A DNA stretch of 64,000 bases from Occultella gossypii (GTDB taxonomy: Bacteria > Actinomycetota > Actinomycetes > Actinomycetales > Beutenbergiaceae): positions 1-64,000 of the forward strand of contig NZ_JAGSHT010000006.1 of the NCBI RefSeq assembly GCF_019947135.1, given 5' to 3'. The first letter of the stretch is position 1. Each line of letters starts with the position of its first letter. Positions 42,842 through 52,658 of the stretch are shown one piece after another. A program made the translations under genes and the position numbers. The notes under the pieces were generated by a model. The model saw nothing but the letters and a program-made list of their open reading frames with translations, did no database searches and was not told the origin of the DNA.

Positions 42842-43654
42842 TCAGGGCACGAGGTTCGTCTCGGCCGTCTCCACGCGGAGCGGGTCCGAGGCCGTGACGG
42901 TCGTGGCCGTACCGTTCACCGGGAGCCACGGGCCGGTGCCGTTGATCTGGAACTCGCCCGACCAGCTCGTGGTGAGGGTGATCTCGACCGTCTCGGCGGT
43001 CGTGTAGACGTGGGTGAGGGTGTGGTCCGGGTAGCCGGCGCCCGCGTCGGTGGTAACCAGAGGAGCGGAGCCGTCGCCGAAGTCCCAGGTGAACTCGACG
43101 GGCGTCGCGCGCACCTCGACCGGTAGGCCCAGGACCGTGGTCGAGAACTCCTGGGTGGCCCCGTCCGTGAAGACGATCGTGTCCATGTTCACGAGCGTCC
43201 ACTCGCCCTGGGGCTGGAGATTGATCTCCGAGCCGAGCAGCAGCAGGCGCTGGAAGTCGGTGACGGTGAGCGTGAGTGCCTCGGTCGCCGGCACGAGTTC
43301 ATCCTCGCCGTTACCGGCCTTGAATTTCATTGCCACCGTGCCGGCATCCGTCAACAATGGGCAGCCAATGGGTATCGCACTGAATTCACTACCAGCCACC
43401 GGACAGTCCGGATAGAGCGCGAAGATCTCCTCGACTGTCAATGAGTCTCTAGAACCTGAAGCTTGTGTCACCGTAGGTGAGACTCGATTGCCCATCTCGT
43501 CCCACTCTTGACCTCCGACCACGAAACTACCGGCGTCGTCTTCATCGACAAACCCGCTCCATTGCCCTGGTGCCGACGTCGGTTCTTCGGAGGGGTCCAT
43601 GGGAGCTACTGCGAGGAGCAGCAGCACAAACGCGTATACAGGGTGGCCAATCAT
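42842..43654 (-). CDS. Secreted or anchored PKD-domain protein
   Basis: A 270-residue protein with an N-terminal hydrophobic segment (about 4-20, a signal peptide or anchor), a mid-region with two cysteines (LYPDCPVAGS and IPIGCPLL), and a C-terminal PKD fold (about 185-262: FTWDFGDGS ... LTHVYTTAETVEITL). ATG 43654 overlaps the DUF6318 stop by 4 bp, so both are made together. DUF6318-PKD pairs occur in actinobacteria, but no function is known to me. The first half of the gene has clearly lower GC than the flanks. Confidence 0.78.
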   Translation of the reverse strand: MIGHPVYAFVLLLLAVAPMDPSEEPTSAPGQWSGFVDEDDAGSFVVGGQEWDEMGNRVSPTVTQASGSRDSLTVEEIFALYPDCPVAGSEFSAIPIGCPLLTDAGTVAMKFKAGNGEDELVPATEALTLTVTDFQRLLLLGSEINLQPQGEWTLVNMDTIVFTDGATQEFSTTVLGLPVEVRATPVEFTWDFGDGSAPLVTTDAGAGYPDHTLTHVYTTAETVEITLTTSWSGEFQINGTGPWLPVNGTATTVTASDPLRVETAETNLVP

Positions 43655-44262
43655 CCGACCTCCCCTGTGTGCACGGCCAAGACCGTCCATGCGTCAACGT
43701 CGAAGATCACGTTCACGACTGCGCCCTCAAAGGAAACTGGGTCGACGACTTCTATCGTTCCGTCGGCGTTGACAACCGTCGCCTCGCCCTGAACCGCACT
43801 GAATGAAACGCGGTAGAACCCTCCTTCGGGCACATACTCGACGGTCATTTCGGTTGGGACTATCTCTCCACCTCGAAGAACGCCGCCAGCATCCGCCATC
43901 TCCTGTACACCCTCGACGACACTCTGGCAGAACGCACACTCCGGCCCACTCATCGCCGTCCAAGTCGCGAGATCTGCGGTCGCATAGACATAGGCATAGT
44001 GGTCCAGGAAGTACGCGACTGCCGCCAAGGCGGCGTCGGGGCTGTCTTCGGTCAACCCTGCCGGCCGGTCCGGTGACGGAACCTCCGTCGGCTCCTCGGT
44101 CGTCGGCTCTTCAGTAGTCGGCTCGTCGCTCGTCTCGGTCGTCGACGTCGTCGGCTCGACGGGCTCCGCACCGTCACACGCGGCGACCAGCACGACCAGA
44201 GCGAGCACCGCCGTCGGGACGTACCAAGGACGCCTTCTCCCCCGCCACGACCCCCGCGTCAT
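43651..44262 (-). CDS. DUF6318 lipoprotein
   Basis: A 203-residue lipoprotein: basic start, hydrophobic core AVLALVVL, lipobox VAAC (cysteine near 29), a Thr/Glu/Pro-rich spacer (about 33-67) and one DUF6318 domain (about 70-203) with CAFC in PECAFCQS. It shares domain, CxxC, promoter layout and the TTATCCACA element with 41057-42103. Coupled to the PKD gene by ATGA. Confidence 0.82.
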   Translation of the reverse strand: MTRGSWRGRRRPWYVPTAVLALVVLVAACDGAEPVEPTTSTTETSDEPTTEEPTTEEPTEVPSPDRPAGLTEDSPDAALAAVAYFLDHYAYVYATADLATWTAMSGPECAFCQSVVEGVQEMADAGGVLRGGEIVPTEMTVEYVPEGGFYRVSFSAVQGEATVVNADGTIEVVDPVSFEGAVVNVIFDVDAWTVLAVHTGEVG

Positions 44263-44268
44263 GGACCG

Positions 44269-44274
44269 ACCGTA
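44269..44274 (-). promoter_or_regulatory. -10 element, leaderless, of the DUF6318-PKD operon
   Basis: TACGGT lies 6 nt before ATG 44262. Confidence 0.55.
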
Positions 44275-44302
44275 GTGAATGGACCCCGGATTCGGAAGAC
44301 CC

Positions 44303-44311
44303 TGTGGATAA
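44303..44311 (-). promoter_or_regulatory. TTATCCACA element, copy 2
   Basis: Identical 9-mer, within the same 11-mer CTGTGGATAAC, 41-49 bp before ATG 44262. Confidence 0.5.
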
Positions 44312-44394
44312 CCTCAACGACTCTTCCGCGACGCCCCGCGTCAGCCCGGCCCGCGCGCGTATCGTCGAAAGACCCGAGCCGAACGGAGTACCCC

Positions 44395-44748
44395 ATGACC
44401 GTCACGCAGATCATCGCCGACCTCAGGGTCGACGATCTCGACGAGGCCCGGCGCTTCTACGTCGACGGGCTCGGCCTGACCGAACAGCCCCTCGGCCTCG
44501 ACTGGGTCACCCGCTTCGTCGACCCCGGCACCGGGGCCGCCGTCCAGGTGCTGACCCGGGACGCGACCGCGCCCGAGGCCCCCGCGGCGTCGGTGAAGGT
44601 GGACGACGTGCACGCCACCTACGCGTCGCTACGCGACGCCGGCTACGAGATCGTCCACCCGCTCACGACGGAGCCGTGGGGCGTCGTCCGGTTCTTCGTC
44701 CGGACGCCCGACGGTACGGTCCTCAACATCGTCCAGCACCACACCTGA
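44395..44748 (+). CDS. VOC-family (glyoxalase/bleomycin resistance-like) protein
   Basis: A 117-residue vicinal-oxygen-chelate protein with paired beta-alpha-beta-beta-beta modules: IIADLRVDDLDEARRFYVDGLGL and VDDVHATYASLRDAGY, ending VRFFVRTPDGTVLNIVQH. Metal ligands are only partly recognisable. The substrate is unknown. ATG 44395 follows CGGAG, and a TATCGT box lies upstream. Confidence 0.87.
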   Translation: MTVTQIIADLRVDDLDEARRFYVDGLGLTEQPLGLDWVTRFVDPGTGAAVQVLTRDATAPEAPAASVKVDDVHATYASLRDAGYEIVHPLTTEPWGVVRFFVRTPDGTVLNIVQHHT

Positions 44749-44763
44749 CCGCCGGACGAGGAC

Positions 44764-45867
44764 TCAGACGAGCCGGGTCATCCAGCCGTAGGTGTCCTCG
44801 TGCCGCCCGTACTGCAGGTCGGTGAGCAGCCCGTACAGCTCGTTCGTGACCTTCCCGGCCGTCCCGTCACCGACGGTGAGGTCGAACCCGGTGCCCTTGA
44901 GCACACCGATGGGCGTGATCACGGCTGCGGTCCCGCACGCGAACACCTCGGCGATCTCGCCCGACGCCACCCCGGCCTTGACCTCCTCCAGCGTGATCGC
45001 GCGCTCGTGCACCTCGTGCCCGGCGTCGGTGACCAGCTGCAGGATGGACTGCCGGGTGACGCCCTCGAGGATCGTCCCGGTCAGCGCCGGCGTGTGCACG
45101 GAGCCGTCGGCGGTGACGATGAACATGTTCATCCCGCCGAGTTCCTCGAGGTAGGTGTTCGTGGCCGCGTCGAGGAAGCAGACCTGCTGGCAGCCGTGCT
45201 CGTGCGCCTGTTGCTGCGGCAGCAGGCTGGCTGCGTAGTTCCCACCGCACTTGGCCGCGCCGGTGCCGCCCGGGCCGGCGCGGTGGTACTCCTCGGCGAC
45301 CCAGATCGAGACCGGCGTGAAGCCGGACGTGAAGTAGGGCCCCGAGGGCGAGGCGATCACCAGGTACTCGACCCGGCGCGCCGCGCGCACCCCGAGGAAC
45401 GCCTCGGAGGCAAACATGTACGGCCGCAGGTACAGCGAGGACCCGGGCGCGTTCGGCACCCACTCCATGTCCGTGCGGACGAGCTGCCTGATCGAGTCGA
45501 GGAAGTCCGCCTCGCTCAGTTCGGGCAGCGCCAGCCGTCGCGCGCTCTGCGCGAACCGGGCCGCGTTCGCCTCGGGCCGGAACGCCCAGACGGTGCCGTC
45601 CTCGTGCCGGTAGGCCTTCAGCCCTTCGAAGATCTCCTGCGCGTAGTGCAGCACCGCGGCCGCCGGGTCCAGGCTGAGCGGGCCGTACGCCTCGATGCGT
45701 CGGTCGTGCCAGCCCTGATCGGGGGTCCACGTCGCGTGGGCCATGTGATCGGAAAAGACCGTTCCGAACCCCAGCTCGGTCAGCGCGGCGGCGCGCTGCT
45801 CGCGGGTCCGGGGGTGCGACGTCGGCCGCACCGCGAACGTCGTCTCCTGTTGCGTGTCGTTGCTCAT
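44764..45867 (-). CDS. ilvE: Branched-chain amino-acid aminotransferase
   Basis: A 367-residue fold-type IV PLP enzyme that transfers amino groups between glutamate and Leu, Ile or Val. Characteristic stretches are LHYAQEIFEGLKAYR, KCGGNYAASLLPQQQA (PLP lysine region is upstream in AAKCGGNYA) and ELGGMNMFIV with EGVTRQSILQL. It belongs to the actinobacterial type II BCAT group. ATG 45867 follows GGAGAGG. An inverted repeat at 45905-45935 sits in the promoter region. Confidence 0.95.
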   Translation of the reverse strand: MSNDTQQETTFAVRPTSHPRTREQRAAALTELGFGTVFSDHMAHATWTPDQGWHDRRIEAYGPLSLDPAAAVLHYAQEIFEGLKAYRHEDGTVWAFRPEANAARFAQSARRLALPELSEADFLDSIRQLVRTDMEWVPNAPGSSLYLRPYMFASEAFLGVRAARRVEYLVIASPSGPYFTSGFTPVSIWVAEEYHRAGPGGTGAAKCGGNYAASLLPQQQAHEHGCQQVCFLDAATNTYLEELGGMNMFIVTADGSVHTPALTGTILEGVTRQSILQLVTDAGHEVHERAITLEEVKAGVASGEIAEVFACGTAAVITPIGVLKGTGFDLTVGDGTAGKVTNELYGLLTDLQYGRHEDTYGWMTRLV

Positions 45868-45904
45868 CGTGCCTCTCCACCGTGGGTTGCGAGTATGACG
45901 GTAG

Positions 45905-45935
45905 CCCTACTGAGCCGTTTCCGGCGTCAGTAGGG
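45905..45935. promoter_or_regulatory. Inverted repeat upstream of ilvE
   Basis: CCCTACTGA and TCAGTAGGG form a perfect 9-bp repeat with a 13-nt spacer, 38-68 bp before the ilvE start. It may be an operator, but a transcribed hairpin is not excluded. Confidence 0.45.
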
Positions 45936-45936
45936 T

Positions 45937-45976
45937 GAGCGAGGCGCGCCCCGGCAGGGGCGTGTCCGCCTCGCTC
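45937..45976 (-). terminator. Terminator after leuB
   Basis: GAGCGAGGCG pairs with CGCCTCGCTC, with an inner CGCCCC/GGGGCG stem. It overlaps the leuB stop. Confidence 0.65.
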
Positions 45977-47018
45977 AGCCAGCTACTCGAGCGGCGAGGG
46001 CGTCGCCGATCTCAACGGTGGTGCGCGGCGAACCGTCGCGCGCGGCGATGTCGGCGGTGACCGCGTCGGAGATGCGGGTGGCCTGCTCGGGCAGACCGAG
46101 GTGCTCCAGCATCAGCGCGACGGACAGCACGGCCGCCGTCGGGTCCGCCTTGGACTGGCCGGCGATGTCCGGCGCGGAGCCGTGCACGGGCTCGAACATG
46201 GACGGGAACGCGCCACTGGGGTTGACGTTGCCGGAGGCCGCGAGGCCGATGCCACCGGTGATCGCCGCGGCGAGGTCGGTGATGATGTCGCCGAACAGGT
46301 TGTCGGTCACGATCACGTCGAACCGGGCCGGGTCGGTGACCATGTAGATGGTCACGGCGTCCACGTGCGCGTAGTCGACGGTGATCTCCGGGAACTCCGC
46401 GGCGACGGCCTCGACGGTGCGTCGCCACAGGTGACCGGCGTTGACGAGCACGTTGTGCTTGTGCACGAGGGTGAGCTTCTTGCGGGGCCGGGCCTGAGCG
46501 CGCGCGAACGCGTCCCGCACCACCCGCTCGACGCCGAACGCGGTGTTCACGCTGACCTCGGTCGCGATCTCGTGCGGCGTACCCACCCGCAGCGCCCCGC
46601 CATTGCCCGTGTAGGGGCCCTCGGTGCCTTCCCGCACCACCACGAAGTCCACATCGCCTGGGTTCGCGAGCGGCGTCGGCACGCCCGGGTACAGGCGCGA
46701 GGGGCGCAGGTTCACGTAGTGGTCCAACGCGAACCGGAGCTTCAGCAGCAGCCCGCGCTCGAGCACCCCGCTGGGCACGGTCGGGTCCCCGACGGCGCCG
46801 AGCAGGATCGCGTCGTGGGTGCTGATCGCGGCCAGGTCGTCATCCGTGAGCGTCTCGCCGGTCTCGTGCCAGCGCTTCGCGCCCAACTCGAACGCCGTGC
46901 GCTCCACGGTGACCTCACTACCGGCCAGGACGACGTCGAGGACCTTCAGACCCTCGGCGACCACCTCGGGTCCGATTCCGTCACCTGCAACGACTGCGAG
47001 CTTGATGGTTCGTGCCAT
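45975..47018 (-). CDS. leuB: 3-isopropylmalate dehydrogenase
   Basis: A 347-residue NAD-dependent beta-decarboxylating dehydrogenase. It oxidises 3-isopropylmalate in leucine synthesis and could also act on the citramalate-derived 3-methylmalate made via CimA. Conserved parts: [26 protein letters not shown] (typical of the actinobacterial form), [43 protein letters not shown] and [17 protein letters not shown] 47018 lies 7 nt after TAGGCT, so leaderless. It is monocistronic with its own terminator. Confidence 0.96.
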   Translation of the reverse strand: MARTIKLAVVAGDGIGPEVVAEGLKVLDVVLAGSEVTVERTAFELGAKRWHETGETLTDDDLAAISTHDAILLGAVGDPTVPSGVLERGLLLKLRFALDHYVNLRPSRLYPGVPTPLANPGDVDFVVVREGTEGPYTGNGGALRVGTPHEIATEVSVNTAFGVERVVRDAFARAQARPRKKLTLVHKHNVLVNAGHLWRRTVEAVAAEFPEITVDYAHVDAVTIYMVTDPARFDVIVTDNLFGDIITDLAAAITGGIGLAASGNVNPSGAFPSMFEPVHGSAPDIAGQSKADPTAAVLSVALMLEHLGLPEQATRISDAVTADIAARDGSPRTTVEIGDALAARVAG

Positions 47019-47025
47019 GGTTCGT

Positions 47026-47031
47026 AGCCTA
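47026..47031 (-). promoter_or_regulatory. -10 element of leuB
   Basis: TAGGCT lies 7 nt before ATG 47018. Confidence 0.55.
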
Positions 47032-47157
47032 CCTACGGTCCCACGGTATGGACATACCGTCTCGCATGTTGGCGCGGCTGCGAGTGCTGCGTCGCGTGGT
47101 CAAGGCCCGACGGCGGGGGTCGCGTCCCGTCGTCAACGCCCGACGGCGTGGGCTGGG

Positions 47158-47613
47158 TCAGGCGGGCGGCGTGCGCCGCTTCGGCGGCCTGGGGTAGACG
47201 GCCTCGAAGTGCTCGACGAGGACCTCGGTCCCGTTCGGCAGCGGGTCGCCGCCGGGCGTCAGCCCGGCCTCCTCGCCGACACTGCCGCCGACTGCCTGCC
47301 GAGCCACCGCGGTGGTGCGGATGAGGACGCGGGGTTCGGCCCCGCCGTCGAGCAGGATGGAGAGGTCCCCGATGTCCGGGGCCGGCTCGTCACCCAGGTC
47401 GGCCACGGTCACGACGATCGACGTGCGCGTGCCCGCGAGCACCTCGGCCACGAACTCGTCCGCGGTGGCGCGGTCGTCGGAGAAGGACCACGCCGGCGGC
47501 GGGATCGTGTCCCGCGGCGCCTGCCCGACGAACAGCTCGAGCCGGGTGACCTTGCCCTTGAGCCGGGCCACGCGCCAGAACCGGTCGATCGCGTCGTCCT
47601 GCTCGGTGTCCAT
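47158..47613 (-). CDS. ASCH-domain protein
   Basis: A 151-residue protein resembling the ASCH (PUA-like, presumed RNA-binding) family. AWSFSDDRATADEFVAEVLAGTRTS aligns with the AWAFGD...A..L..LV..G.KTAT core of the family, and LDGGAEPRVLIRTTAV with its second strand pair. The Lys of the usual KTAT is Arg here. It may be involved in RNA or nucleotide binding. ATG 47613. Monocistronic. Confidence 0.75.
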   Translation of the reverse strand: MDTEQDDAIDRFWRVARLKGKVTRLELFVGQAPRDTIPPPAWSFSDDRATADEFVAEVLAGTRTSIVVTVADLGDEPAPDIGDLSILLDGGAEPRVLIRTTAVARQAVGGSVGEEAGLTPGGDPLPNGTEVLVEHFEAVYPRPPKRRTPPA

Positions 47614-47742
47614 CCGGCCAGTCTGCCGTACGCGTCGGCGCCCTGATCACACCCGCGGACGAGAAGGGCTCCGACCTGCGGCGTATCGACAGCGCTGGAC
47701 AGATGCGGAACGCTGGGCACACCATCGAAGAAGGAGTGCACC

Positions 47743-48171
47743 GTGAGCCAGTACCCACCGCCCGATGGGCCGCACAACCCTCCGGCCGGCGCCGGCTACG
47801 TCCAGGCCACCAACAACGACGGCAGCAACAAGACGATCGCCATCCTGGCGCACCTGTCCCCGATCATCGCCATGGTCCTGTCCGCGGGCTGGCTCAGCTT
47901 TCTGGGCCCGCTCCTGGTGTGGCTGATCTGGAAGGACCGCGGCCCGCTGGTCCGCAATGCCGCCGCGAGCGCGTTCAACTTCAACATCACGGTGTGGGTG
48001 GTGACCATCATCGGGTGGATCTGCCTCTTCACGATCGTCCTGATCCCCCTCGCGATCGTGCTCTGGGCCGTCGTCTGGATCGCCCAGATCGTGCTCTCGA
48101 TCATCGGCGCGATGCGCGCCAGCAACGGCGAGGTGTATCGCTACCCGTTCCAGGTGCCGATCCTGAAGTGA
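47743..48171 (+). CDS. DUF4870-domain membrane protein
   Basis: A 142-residue protein with a Pro-rich N-terminal tail (1-28) and three hydrophobic segments (about 35-62, 78-101, 103-125). The core NKTIAILAHLSPIIAM...LVWLIWKDRGPLVRNAAASAFNFNITV is the DUF4870 signature. Function is unknown. GTG 47743 follows AAGGAG. Confidence 0.85.
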   Translation: MSQYPPPDGPHNPPAGAGYVQATNNDGSNKTIAILAHLSPIIAMVLSAGWLSFLGPLLVWLIWKDRGPLVRNAAASAFNFNITVWVVTIIGWICLFTIVLIPLAIVLWAVVWIAQIVLSIIGAMRASNGEVYRYPFQVPILK

Positions 48172-48187
48172 ACGCGGGACGGCCGGC

Positions 48188-48781
48188 TCAGAGGGTGCCG
48201 GTCGCCCGCAGCGGGAGCAGGATCAGGAAGGCGGCCCAGCTCACGATGCTGAGCCAAAGGTTCACGGTCAGCAGGCCCACGGTCTCGCCGATCGCGGGTG
48301 GCACGAACCACCGCGCCCGGTCGAAGGACTCGATGTGGGTGTTCACGTGGTCCGGGATCGTGATCACCTTCCACAGCGCCCGCAGCCGGCGCATCAGGCG
48401 CAGGCCCCCGCGCTCGGCGAGGTCGGCGATCCGCGCCAGGATCTCGAGCGAGACGTCCATGAGGTCGAAGAGCCCGGTGAACTGCGTCGCCAGTTCGGCC
48501 CTGTCGTCGGCGGCGCGCCAGTACTGCCGGACCCGGTGCAGGAACCGGGCCGAGAACACGGCACCCGCGATCGCCAGCGCGAGCAGGATCAGTCGGGTCC
48601 ACCCTTCGGCGCCGACGGCGATCCAGCCGATCCCGATCAGCGGCACGACCGGCACCAGTCCGTAGAGCACCGCCGGGATCCGCAGGATCCGGAGCGCCAC
48701 GGTCAGCGGCCCGGACACCTGCGCGGCCGCCTCGTAGGCGGCCGTCCGCTCGGAATCGCGCTCCGACACCGATTCAGTCAT
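48188..48781 (-). CDS. Membrane protein of unknown function
   Basis: A 197-residue protein with a polar start (1-25), two helices (about 38-55, 58-80), a long helical polar middle (85-150) with many Arg/Asp, and a C-terminal hydrophobic stretch (about 165-192). I do not recognise a family. ATG 48781 is secured by TAGGAT (48789-48794) 7 nt upstream. Confidence 0.65.
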   Translation of the reverse strand: MTESVSERDSERTAAYEAAAQVSGPLTVALRILRIPAVLYGLVPVVPLIGIGWIAVGAEGWTRLILLALAIAGAVFSARFLHRVRQYWRAADDRAELATQFTGLFDLMDVSLEILARIADLAERGGLRLMRRLRALWKVITIPDHVNTHIESFDRARWFVPPAIGETVGLLTVNLWLSIVSWAAFLILLPLRATGTL

Positions 48782-48788
48782 GGGCCGA

Positions 48789-48794
48789 ATCCTA
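48789..48794 (-). promoter_or_regulatory. -10 element for leaderless gene at 48781
   Basis: TAGGAT lies 7 nt before the ATG. Confidence 0.5.
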
Positions 48795-48814
48795 GCCAGC
48801 CCCCCGAAACGCGT

Positions 48815-48879
48815 GAGACCGGACACCTGCCCCGAGACCGCCCATCCGTAGGGCGGTCTCGGGGCGTGTGTCCGGTCTC
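48815..48879 (-). terminator. Large two-stem hairpin after ilvC
   Basis: An outer 12-bp stem (GAGACCGGACAC / GTGTCCGGTCTC) and an inner 14-bp stem (CCCCGAGACCGCCC / GGGCGGTCTCGGGG) are separated by a 3x3 internal loop and closed by a 7-nt loop. It lies 28 nt past the ilvC stop and is probably the terminator of ilvBNC. Confidence 0.75.
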
Positions 48880-48906
48880 GGTGGCGAGGAGGGAGCGTCA
48901 GCTCCG

Positions 48907-50525
<1,619 letters not shown>

Positions 50526-50536
50526 CGTCTTCTGCC

Positions 50537-52381
50537 TCACTCGTCACGATCGAACGCCGGGCCGATGCCCTGCGCGTACTGGATGTCGTCGTTGCTCACG
50601 CCGGAGGGCACCATCGGCCACACCATGGCGTCGCGGCTGACCACGAAGTCCACGACCACGGGCCGGTCGTCGATCTCCTGCGCCTTGCGGATCGTCGCGT
50701 CGACATCCTTCGCGTTGTCGCACCGCAGACCCACGCACCCGTACGCCTCGGCGAGCTTGACGAAGTCCGGGATCCGCGCCGTCTCGTGCCCGGTGTTCAG
50801 GTCCGTGTTGGAGTAGCGCTGGTCGTAGAACAGCGTCTGCCACTGGCGCACCATGCCGAGCGAGGAGTTGTTGATGATCGCGACCTTGATCGGGATGTCG
50901 TCGAGGGCGCAGGTGGCCAGTTCCTGATTGGTCATCTGGAAGCAGCCGTCGCCGTCGACCGCCCACACGGTCTTGTCCGGGGCGCCGACCTTCGCGCCCA
51001 TCGCCGCCGGCACCGCGTAACCCATGGTGCCCAGGCCGCCGGAGTTCAGCCACGTGCGCGGGTGCTCGTAGCGGATGAACTGGGCGGCCCACATCTGGTG
51101 CTGGCCGACACCGGCCGCGAAGATGGTCTCCGGGCCGGAGATCTCGCCGAGCCGGGAGATCACGTACTGCGGGGCGAGCAGGCCATCCTCGGTGGGCGAC
51201 CAGCCGAGCGGGTACGTGGTGCGCAGCTCGTCGATCGTGTGCCACCACCCCTCCAGGTCCGGCTTCCCGTGCTGGGTCTGCTCCTGGGCGAGCTCGACGG
51301 TCAGGTCCGCGAGCACGTCCTTGAGGTCCCCGACGATCGGCACGTCCGCGAACCGGTTCTTGGAGATCTCGGCGGGGTCGATGTCCGCGTGCACGATCGT
51401 GGCACCCGGGGCGAAGCTGTCCAGCCGGCCGGTGACGCGGTCGTCGAACCGGGCCCCGAGGGCGACCACGAGGTCCGCCTTCTGGAGCGCGGCCACCGCG
51501 GGGACGGTGCCGTGCATCCCGGGCATCCCGACGTTCTGCGGGTGCGAGTCGGGTAGCGCCCCCCGGGCCATCAGGGTGGTGACCACGGCGGCGCCGGAGA
51601 GGTTGGTCAGCTCGATCAGCTCGGCCGACGCGTTCGCGCGGATCACACCGCCGCCGACGTACAGCACCGGACGGCGGGCGGTCGCGAGCAGCCGGGCGGC
51701 CTCCTTGATCTGCTTGATGTGCGGCTTGGTGATCGGGTGGTAGCCGGGGATGTCCAGCTCGGCGGGCGGCCAGGAGAAGGACGTCTCGGCCTGCATGGCG
51801 CTCTTGGCGATGTCCACCAGCACCGGGCCGGGGCGGCCGGTGGAGGCGATGTGGAACGCCTCGGCGATCCGGGCCGGGATCTCGCTCGGGTCCGTGACCA
51901 GGAAGGAGTGCTTCGTGATCGGCATGGTGATGCCGACGATGTCCGCCTCCTGGAAGGCGTCCGTTCCGATCATGGAGGCACCCACCTGGCCGGTGATCGC
52001 CACCATCGGCACCGAGTCCATGTGCGCGTCGGCAATCGGTGTGACGAGGTTGGTAGCGCCGGGACCGGAGGTCGCCATGCAGACCCCGACCCTTCCGGTG
52101 GCGGCCGCGTAGCCCGCCGCGGCGTGGCCGGCGCCCTGTTCGTGGCGAACCAGGACGTGGCGGATCGAGGAGTCGAAGAGCGGGTCGTAGACCGGGAGGA
52201 TGGCGCCGCCCGGGATCCCGAAGATGACGTCGGCACCGACGGACTCCAGGGATCGGACCACCGAGGCAGCCCCGGTCATCACCTCACCGACGACCGCGGG
52301 CGCGGCACTCGGTGTGGCTGCGGCCAGCGCCGGCTTGGCCGGCTGCGAACGAGGCGGCGTGGGATGCGGCACGTGTGCCAT
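50537..52381 (-). CDS. ilvB: Acetolactate synthase large subunit
   Basis: A 614-residue ThDP- and FAD-dependent enzyme. The ThDP glutamate is in [15 protein letters not shown], the quinone/FAD region is [13 protein letters not shown], and the ThDP/Mg motif is [31 protein letters not shown]. It condenses pyruvate with pyruvate or 2-oxobutyrate. About 40 Ala/Pro-rich residues precede the fold. ATG 52381 follows AGGAGG. It lies behind a leader peptide and terminator, so the operon is attenuated by charged Val/Leu/Ile-tRNA. Confidence 0.97.
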   Translation of the reverse strand: MAHVPHPTPPRSQPAKPALAAATPSAAPAVVGEVMTGAASVVRSLESVGADVIFGIPGGAILPVYDPLFDSSIRHVLVRHEQGAGHAAAGYAAATGRVGVCMATSGPGATNLVTPIADAHMDSVPMVAITGQVGASMIGTDAFQEADIVGITMPITKHSFLVTDPSEIPARIAEAFHIASTGRPGPVLVDIAKSAMQAETSFSWPPAELDIPGYHPITKPHIKQIKEAARLLATARRPVLYVGGGVIRANASAELIELTNLSGAAVVTTLMARGALPDSHPQNVGMPGMHGTVPAVAALQKADLVVALGARFDDRVTGRLDSFAPGATIVHADIDPAEISKNRFADVPIVGDLKDVLADLTVELAQEQTQHGKPDLEGWWHTIDELRTTYPLGWSPTEDGLLAPQYVISRLGEISGPETIFAAGVGQHQMWAAQFIRYEHPRTWLNSGGLGTMGYAVPAAMGAKVGAPDKTVWAVDGDGCFQMTNQELATCALDDIPIKVAIINNSSLGMVRQWQTLFYDQRYSNTDLNTGHETARIPDFVKLAEAYGCVGLRCDNAKDVDATIRKAQEIDDRPVVVDFVVSRDAMVWPMVPSGVSNDDIQYAQGIGPAFDRDE

Positions 52382-52416
52382 CGCTCCTCCTGTGCTCTCT
52401 CTTGCATGGGTGTGGG

Positions 52417-52456
52417 CAAACAAAAACCCCTCGTGCCCAGGGGGCGGTCGAGGGGT
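52417..52456 (-). terminator. Attenuator terminator of ilvBNC
   Basis: ACCCCTCG pairs with CGAGGGGT and is followed by TTTTTGTTTG on the minus strand, an intrinsic terminator 36 nt before the ilvB start. Confidence 0.88.
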
Positions 52457-52502
52457 GCGCGCTCAGTGCAGGATCGTCGATCAGACGGTCGCGTGAGCGC
52501 GC
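52457..52502 (-). promoter_or_regulatory. Leader stem of the ilvB attenuator
   Basis: GCGCGCTCA and TGAGCGCGC (9 bp) pair across the end of the leader ORF. The 5' arm covers leader codons just after the Val-Leu run. Confidence 0.7.
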
Positions 52503-52537
52503 CCGGTAAGTACTACGACGATCGCCGAACTGAACAT
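52481..52537 (-). CDS. ilvB leader peptide (Ile-Val-Val-Val-Leu)
   Basis: The 18-residue frame MFSSAIVVVLTGRAHATV has five consecutive branched-chain codons. It starts 7 nt after a TACTAT box, so transcription should begin at its ATG (leaderless). The downstream stem and terminator make a classical attenuator. Confidence 0.87.
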   Translation of the reverse strand: MFSSAIVVVLTGRAHATV

Positions 52538-52544
52538 GTTCCAG

Positions 52545-52550
52545 ATAGTA
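52545..52550 (-). promoter_or_regulatory. -10 element of the ilvBNC operon
   Basis: TACTAT lies 7 nt before the leader ATG, with a TTGACG-like GTGACG 18 nt further upstream. Confidence 0.7.
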
Positions 52551-52658
52551 GCCCCGGCGTGAGCGATCCGTCACATCCATCCCGGTCGTGTCTCACATGT
52601 TGGGCCACGAGGCCACATCTTGGACGGCAGGTCAGGGTCGGCAGCCCGGCCGGTCCGT

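Noticed and set aside
42145-44311. Replication origin suggested by two DnaA boxes
   Set aside because: Only two boxes 2.2 kb apart, no AT-rich unwinding region and no dnaA/dnaN nearby; both sit at fixed promoter positions.
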